A stretch of 24,619 nucleotides of DNA from Pleurobrachia bachei (lineage: Eukaryota; Ctenophora; Tentaculata; Cydippida; Pleurobrachiidae): positions 85,322-109,940 of the forward strand of contig AVPN01000080.1 in the NCBI GenBank assembly GCA_000695325.1. The letters run 5' to 3'. Position 1 is the stretch's first letter; every line of letters begins with the position of its first letter. Position numbers and translations under genes: made by a program. Shown piece after piece: positions 20,494 through 24,619 of this stretch. Under the pieces are notes generated by a model. It did not search any database. It saw only the letters and a program-made list of their open reading frames with translations, and was not told the DNA's origin.

Positions 20494-20509
20494 ATTCCCG
20501 GACGGGAAT
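20494..20509. repeat. Second copy of the breakpoint palindrome
   Basis: ATTCCCGGACGGGAAT begins one base after the truncated secreted-protein gene ends. It is identical to 18379-18394. Confidence 0.8.
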
Positions 20510-20576
20510 AGTGACACGGTCTATCAACTAAGTTATTTATCTTTTAACCAAATGTCCTGGCATCCATTACTCTCAG

Positions 20577-21925
20577 GTAGAGCAAGCTAAAAGGAACCTA
20601 CAGCACACAGCAGATGCGTATGATCCCCGCTCTCACGCCTTCCCTCTAAGCAGTGCCCCTCGGATGCCCCAGGAAGCGACACGAGGGCACACTATGTGGA
20701 ACAACAGCCCAACATCCTATAACGACCGAGATAACCTAATGAGACAAATGGAGGAGGTGGAAGCGACCGAGACAGAGTCTCCTTATTTCGAGAGAACGAC
20801 GGAGATCCGTGGTAACAGGGACGAGAGAACCACCGAGATCCGTGGAAACGCCGAGGTGATAGTGATAGATGATGAAGAAGATGAGGTCCAGGAGAGAAGG
20901 GAGGAAGAGGAGAAACAAAAGAAGAAGTTATCTTTGGAGCAGTATCGGAACATGAAGCAGATGAAGATCTTTGAGTTTAGTGACACCCACCGCTCTCCCA
21001 CCCCAAAACACACAGGGAGGGAGGATGAAGGTGATTTGAGTGATAGGGAGGCAGCCGAGGATCTGGATAGCTCACGGTATGATAATCTGAACAGACCAAA
21101 CTGTTTGGATGAGAGTGAGGGAGAGGAGGAGGAAGAGGATGAAGAAGTCGTGATTGTAAACCAGTCCCAGGATCAAGAAGAAGAAGAAGAAGAAGAAGAA
21201 GAAAGTGAAGAAGAGAAAGAGAACGAGAGAAAGAGTGATGTTCAGTTGGCTGATGCGTTATCCGGAGTCAAGATTAAGGACTCTCCCCAATCGTCCCCAG
21301 CTGCAAATGTTCTAAAGACAAGACAACAAGATAATATAACTACTCCAGAGAGTGTCACACCGAAGCAGCCAACTCCTCCCCCAGAGAAAGTGGAACCACC
21401 AAAAGGTAGCGAATTTTGTATTAAAGTTTAAACTCTTATCGCCTTCATTTCTGTTTTAATGACCCCCCTCCCCTCCCATCCACTTGTTACTCATCAACTA
21501 CCTTTTCTTAGTTGAGGAGAGCCTCTGCCCTTGTGGAAAGTTGGCGGAAGTGATTGCTAAGGGCTACCGTGTTACCAAGTGCAAGTGCCAATGCACAGAC
21601 TCAGAGCAAACAAAATATGATCGTTACTTGGAGCGAGGACTGTAAGTTTGAATTGTGTAACTTTTTTACTGGTTCCCTAGCTTACCCAAATATGGAGTTC
21701 CTTGTTCCCTAGGTTACTCAAATATATGGAGTTCCTGGCTCCCTAGGCTACTCAAATATGGAGTTCCTGGTTCCCTAGATTCCTAACAGCTCTCTTTTTA
21801 GGGAACACCACCGGTCCAACAACTTCGAGAAAGCCAGGAATTATTATAAGGCAGCCCTACAGATAAGAAATGACGATATTACCGTCCAAAAGGCATATCT
21901 TGGTCTAAAGAAGCAACTCAAGTGA
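20577..21925 (+). CDS. Second copy of ERCC6L exons 7-9: possible alternative 3' end
   Basis: Exons 20577-21405, 21512-21641 and 21802-21925 repeat ERCC6L exons 7, 8 and 9 with the same phases (1, 2, stop) and intact acceptors and donors. Exon 7 is 12 bp longer, an in-frame change in the acidic Glu runs. About 20 residues differ (for example GNSMW/GHTMW, PQHRG/PKHTG, LADVVAK/LAEVIAK). Both SUMO-interaction-like motifs, the Cys cluster and the C-terminal TPR are kept. There is no helicase or promoter before it, so it can be expressed only if transcripts pass the first copy's end and exon 6 (ending 18251) splices to 20577. Kept frames with diverged sequence hint at use, but a young relic or a second haplotype joined in tandem is also possible. 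Confidence 0.6.
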
Positions 21926-22154
21926 GAGGGAGAGTATTGGCAGGAGAAAGAGGTATGATTGTTGGAAACGAACTATTTAATTTTATACACTGAATTTGAT
22001 CCTCTGGAGGACCTTTGATTCCTCCAGTTAGCCCGGATAAAAAAGACTGTACTGTGAAAACTAGCGGGCCCTTGAAAGTGAATAATTGGTTTTAAATATT
22101 TCACTTAGCTAATTATCCCGTGTTTACCCCTTTTAGTTTTAGAACTGGGAGAAA

Positions 22155-22160
22155 AATAAA
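22155..22160 (+). terminator. Putative poly(A) signal AATAAA for ERCC6L copy 2
   Basis: Lies about 230 bases after the second-copy stop at 21923-21925 and only about 70 bases from the stop codon of the convergent minus-strand gene, so the two 3' ends are likely to overlap. Confidence 0.45.
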
Positions 22161-22231
22161 AACCAGAATTTCCCCAAAAAAGGAAGGAAACATGTACACC
22201 ATTTACGACTTCGTCCCATGAAAACACAACT

Positions 22232-22996
22232 TTACCTTTTGTAGTAAATACACGCGATACCGTTATCACTACTTCGTCCCACAGCACATCCCACCAATCC
22301 ACCCCTGAACCTCTCAATGTTCTTCAAAGCTGCAAGGTAGTACTTGCCAGCCAGGTGTCGAGTACAGATCCCCGGCCCGTTCCACCGCACCACGTTTGGT
22401 CCCAGTCCCAGGTTGTTCCTCTTGCTAAGGGACTGAGAGTGGCCAGATACTTCTTCTTCTGCTCCTGGCACAGTGAGGTGACGAATGTAATCCTCAGCCT
22501 TGACCTCAAAACTCTCATACCACCTCATGCCCAGCTTCGTAGCGTGGATATCTTTCAGGTATCCTTTTACTACAAACACCTTATCCTCGTTACCATGGTT
22601 ACCATGGTTACAAGATCCGTTACATTCTATGGAGTCCTGCTTGCATTCTGGTACCATTCCAAGATCTCGTTCAAACAGCTTAGTGGTACAGGTGACTTCA
22701 CCTGTCAGGACTGGTATGTTAGGGTCAGTCCGGTTTGAAAGGCAGAATCTCGGTTCACAGATCACTGTGGTTGAGTCTCCAATACGGACACTGCTCTTGT
22801 TGTTATGGTAACCACCGTTTTGGATGTCAGGCATCATGCAAACCACATCCTCCACCTCATTATCAGGGATCTTGGAGTCCACATCTTCCTGATCAGGGAT
22901 CTGCTGGGTGGAGTCTATCCCCCATACTGGACTAGTCAGTAGGAGAAGGGGCAGTGCAAACAAAAGGGGTGTCATAGTCTGTAAGAGTGGAACCAT
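22232..22996 (-). CDS. Secreted protein with Sushi/CCP-like region and possible NTR-like C-terminus
   Basis: A 254-aa protein starting at the ATG at 22994-22996. The open frame upstream begins with a non-ATG codon, and this Met directly precedes a signal peptide (MVPLLQTMTPLLFALPLLLL, predicted cut near PVWG-IDST). Residues about 50-120 look like one Sushi/CCP module: Cys-x-x-Pro...NGGY...G...VIC...G...TC...P.C. After CNGSCNHGNHG comes a stretch resembling a netrin-like (NTR) fold: KVFVVKGYLKDI, WYESFEVKAEDY, then a Cys before HLAGKYYLAAL and late cysteines. That second assignment is an inference from pattern only. The final codons AAAAGG-TAA overlap a donor-like AG|GTAAAG, so a further 3' exon cannot be excluded. 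The gene converges on ERCC6L copy 2, and its 3' half is duplicated at 20096-20493. Confidence 0.7.
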   Translation of the reverse strand: MVPLLQTMTPLLFALPLLLLTSPVWGIDSTQQIPDQEDVDSKIPDNEVEDVVCMMPDIQNGGYHNNKSSVRIGDSTTVICEPRFCLSNRTDPNIPVLTGEVTCTTKLFERDLGMVPECKQDSIECNGSCNHGNHGNEDKVFVVKGYLKDIHATKLGMRWYESFEVKAEDYIRHLTVPGAEEEVSGHSQSLSKRNNLGLGPNVVRWNGPGICTRHLAGKYYLAALKNIERFRGGLVGCAVGRSSDNGIACIYYKR

Positions 22997-23497
22997 ATGC
23001 TCGCCAGCTGACGTGGGCAAGGTGCGGCCGTGACAGATGGAGACAGAGAAAGATACCCCACTAAATTGTATACCGACTAACTTAAGCGACACTAACTCTA
23101 AGGAAGACGTGGAAATTCAAACATAACGACACAATTTAACTTCACAATCACATACAACGAAGGTAGTATTGAATTACTCATCAGGCTGATAAATTTGGAT
23201 CGGGGCCGGATCAAGTGCTACAATTGTCTGATTCAATCTAGTGTTCCTTCCTATCAACAGCCACTATAAAACCCTTTTCTGAGCAGCGGCCTCTTTAGAA
23301 CAGTTCTACTAATCACCATTCATCCTTCTCTGCCCTCCATCCACACACATTGTGTTACTAGCATTCCCCCATTACATCTCTTCAGGAACCGACCGACACA
23401 AGTGAACAACCAATCAGAACTCTTTCCTTAGGTCACGTGACTGATTATCCGCCAGTCGGGGACCAGTATATCCTGATTCGGTCGGTTCTTGCATCTC
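22997..23497. other. Intergenic region between the two minus-strand genes
   Basis: About 500 bp without a coding exon. It should hold the promoter of the secreted-protein gene and the 3' UTR of the docking-protein gene. It also contains an 11-bp inverted repeat (GAACCGACCGA at 23386-23396, complement at about 23479-23489) that brackets the CCAAT and E-box pair. Confidence 0.5.
23410..23441. promoter_or_regulatory. CCAAT box and palindromic E-box GTCACGTGAC
   Basis: CCAAT at 23410-23414 is followed by GTCACGTGAC at 23432-23441. The latter is the full palindromic core bound by bHLH-zip factors (USF, MITF/TFE; it matches the CLEAR element). The pair lies about 415-440 bp upstream of the secreted-protein ATG on the minus strand and 57 bp past the stop of the docking-protein gene. 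A role in the promoter of the secreted-protein gene is likely but not shown. Confidence 0.45.
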
Positions 23498-24396
23498 TCA
23501 ATCATAAGTGTAATCCTCCTGCCCGATCACCGACTCCAGCCTCTCTACCATCTGTTTGAGATCTTTAACAGTCCTCTTGAGACACAGAATCTCTGTATCC
23601 TGTTTTCTAACCGTTGCCATGAGTGACGTCACGTTCTCAATCAGCTTCTGTGTAGTGACCGGATCAATGCACGAGGTGGTGGTGGGACAGTTAGGAGTCA
23701 CATTTTGGTAGACATTCCTGTTCACATATGTGTGAGGGGTGTGAAGGGTGTGAGCTGCTGCCCCCATCGCTTCATATGTCTCCTCTGGTTCGGGTGGAGA
23801 GAGTGGTGGAGGGGGTGGTGTGAGGGACATTGCTTTGTAGTGCTCACCACTACCCGATAAAGGGGGTGGAGGAGGGGGACATAGGGACATGTTCATGTAT
23901 TCCTCGGCCGGTGTAGCTGCTGAGAATGAGACAAAGTTCATCTGCATGTGTTCATCCTGGGGTTGTGAGGTGGGAGGTGGGGTTATTAGGGTAGGTGGAG
24001 GTTTGATAGTGCTACCCATCTCAACGTAGGTACTGTCAGGTGGGGGTGGGGAGTTGATAACTGGTGGTGGTACTGGAGGAGGAACCTGGGGCGTACTGAA
24101 CAACTGAAATGGGAGAGAGAGAGAGTTGTTATGTGTTCAAACAAGTGAAAATTAGTTATTGGCTCATAAGGGCACTTTTGAGCACGGGATTTTACTCAAA
24201 AATGGGCATTTAGCACCGTAAAATTGGTTCATTAGTTCCTTACCCTGTGAAGAGTTTTCTTGAAGGCCTCCTTTGACCCTCGTCTGACATTGCGGTCAGG
24301 TACCAGTGTCCTTGTCAGAGTATCGCTACCTGTCATCTGGACATATGTGTCATCCGGCTCTGATGAATGCTCAGATAGTATCTCGCTACTGTGAAA
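23498..24396 (-). CDS. C-terminal part of a tyrosine-motif docking protein (YxxM/YxN, proline-rich, coiled coil)
   Basis: Two exons on the minus strand, 24396-24244 (51 codons) and 24103-23498 (202 codons with stop), join in phase 0: ...KKTLHR then LFSTPQVPPPV. Upstream exons lie outside the window. The product carries YVQM, YVEM, YMNM, YKAM and YEAM (YxxM, the PI3-kinase p85 SH2 site type), then YVNR and YQNV (YxN, the Grb2 SH2 site type). YMNM fits both types. The motifs are separated by polyproline blocks suited to SH3 or WW domains. The last 50 or so residues form a predicted coiled coil (KLIENVTSLMATVRKQ, LKRTVKDLKQMVERLES) ending EDYTYD. This resembles the tails of IRS/GAB-type adaptors or costimulatory receptors in logic, not in alignable sequence. 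No membrane segment is visible in the part seen. Family unrecognised. Confidence 0.75.
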
Positions 24397-24524
24397 CTGA
24401 AACAAAAGAAATGTTTGGAGTCTGGAGAGAATCCGAAAGAAAGAAGCTGTCAGTTGAAACACAATAATATTTAGATTACTGTGACTGCCGTTTACAAGTT
24501 CTCTCAAGATAGTTGGAAACTGCT

Positions 24525-24580
24525 GTCAGGCCAATGCTCTCACCACAGTTCTCGCGAGAATTGGGTCAGGCCAATGCTCT
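24525..24580. repeat. 16-bp direct repeat flanking a 12-bp palindrome
   Basis: GTCAGGCCAATGCTCT occurs at 24525-24540 and 24565-24580 with a 40-bp period. The palindrome TTCTCGCGAGAA lies between them (24549-24560). The region is upstream of the last recognised exon on the minus strand, in presumed intron. Confidence 0.8.
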
Positions 24581-24610
24581 GACAGGGAAACTGCGAGTAT
24601 ACAAGTTCTT

Positions 24611-24619
24611 GGGGGGGGG
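24611..24619. other. Poly-G run at the window end
   Basis: Nine G residues close the sequence. They may be real or a contig-end sequencing artefact; nothing biological can be argued from them. Confidence 0.5.

Larger units (their letters stand above)
18379..22629. repeat. Tandem duplication of about 2.1 kb: ERCC6L 3' end plus tail of the secreted-protein gene
   Basis: Copy 1 is 18379-20493 and copy 2 is 20494-22629. Each runs from within ERCC6L intron 6, through exons 7-9, to the middle of the convergent minus-strand gene. The breakpoint is clear: at 20481-20493 the secreted-protein sequence (CCGTTACATTCTA) stops and ERCC6L intron 6 resumes, whereas at 22617-22629 the same sequence continues into the intact gene. 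Divergence is uneven: many substitutions and indels in the ERCC6L half, almost none from about 19978 to 20493. Confidence 0.95.

Noticed and set aside
22355-22811. Plus-strand frames of about 100-127 residues opposite the secreted-protein gene
   Set aside because: Antisense shadows. The minus frame has the signal peptide and cysteine pattern, and the plus frame has no recognisable feature.
23265-23270. TATAAA on the plus strand
   Set aside because: It would drive transcription into the 3' end of the minus-strand docking-protein gene. No plus-strand gene follows, so it was not called a promoter.

Overview
This is a gene-dense stretch of an animal nuclear genome. The evidence is GT-AG introns that are mostly 80-550 bp, intergenic gaps of only 0.4-1 kb, and metazoan-type genes: a PICALM/AP180 clathrin adaptor, the TBCK pseudokinase-RabGAP, the ERCC6L/PICH helicase, a secreted Sushi-type protein, and a cytoplasmic YxxM/YxN docking protein. 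The compact layout and abundant CT and TTTG microsatellites would suit a sponge, a placozoan or a similar marine invertebrate. I cannot name the species.

Layout. 1-827: last two exons of an unrecognised gene (+). 1813-3747: PICALM/AP180 in one coding exon (+). 4634-11772: TBCK, 13 exons rebuilt (+), 892 codons once one apparent +1 slip in exon 3 is allowed for. 12411-19761: ERCC6L/PICH, 9 exons, about 1553 aa (+). 20577-21925: a second, diverged but open copy of the last three ERCC6L exons. 20096-20493: a truncated antisense copy of the end of the secreted-protein gene. 22232-22996: the intact secreted-protein gene (-). 23498-24396: the last two exons of the tyrosine-motif protein (-).

The genes have no obvious shared pathway; several act in membrane traffic or signalling (PICALM, TBCK, the docking protein) and one in chromosome segregation (ERCC6L). 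What unites the window is rearrangement. Three independent events can be read. (i) A fold-back inverted triplication inside TBCK, centred exactly on a 69-bp intronic hairpin, leaves two spliceable copies of one 79-nt exon and arms of about 930 bp able to form long dsRNA. (ii) A nearly identical tandem duplication of the ERCC6L helicase exon; the two copies differ in length by exactly three 60-bp minisatellite units. (iii) A tandem duplication of about 2.1 kb covering the ERCC6L 3' end and the tail of the convergent secreted-protein gene. Its breakpoints sit at a 16-bp palindrome, and part of it is homogenised while the rest is clearly diverged.

Two protein-level surprises stand out. ERCC6L has about eight N-terminal TPR-like repeats where the vertebrate protein has one. 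The partial minus-strand gene encodes a proline-rich tail with five YxxM and two further YxN motifs followed by a coiled coil. An assembly artefact (two haplotypes joined in tandem, or a fold-back read) is a real alternative for each duplication and needs raw-read checks.
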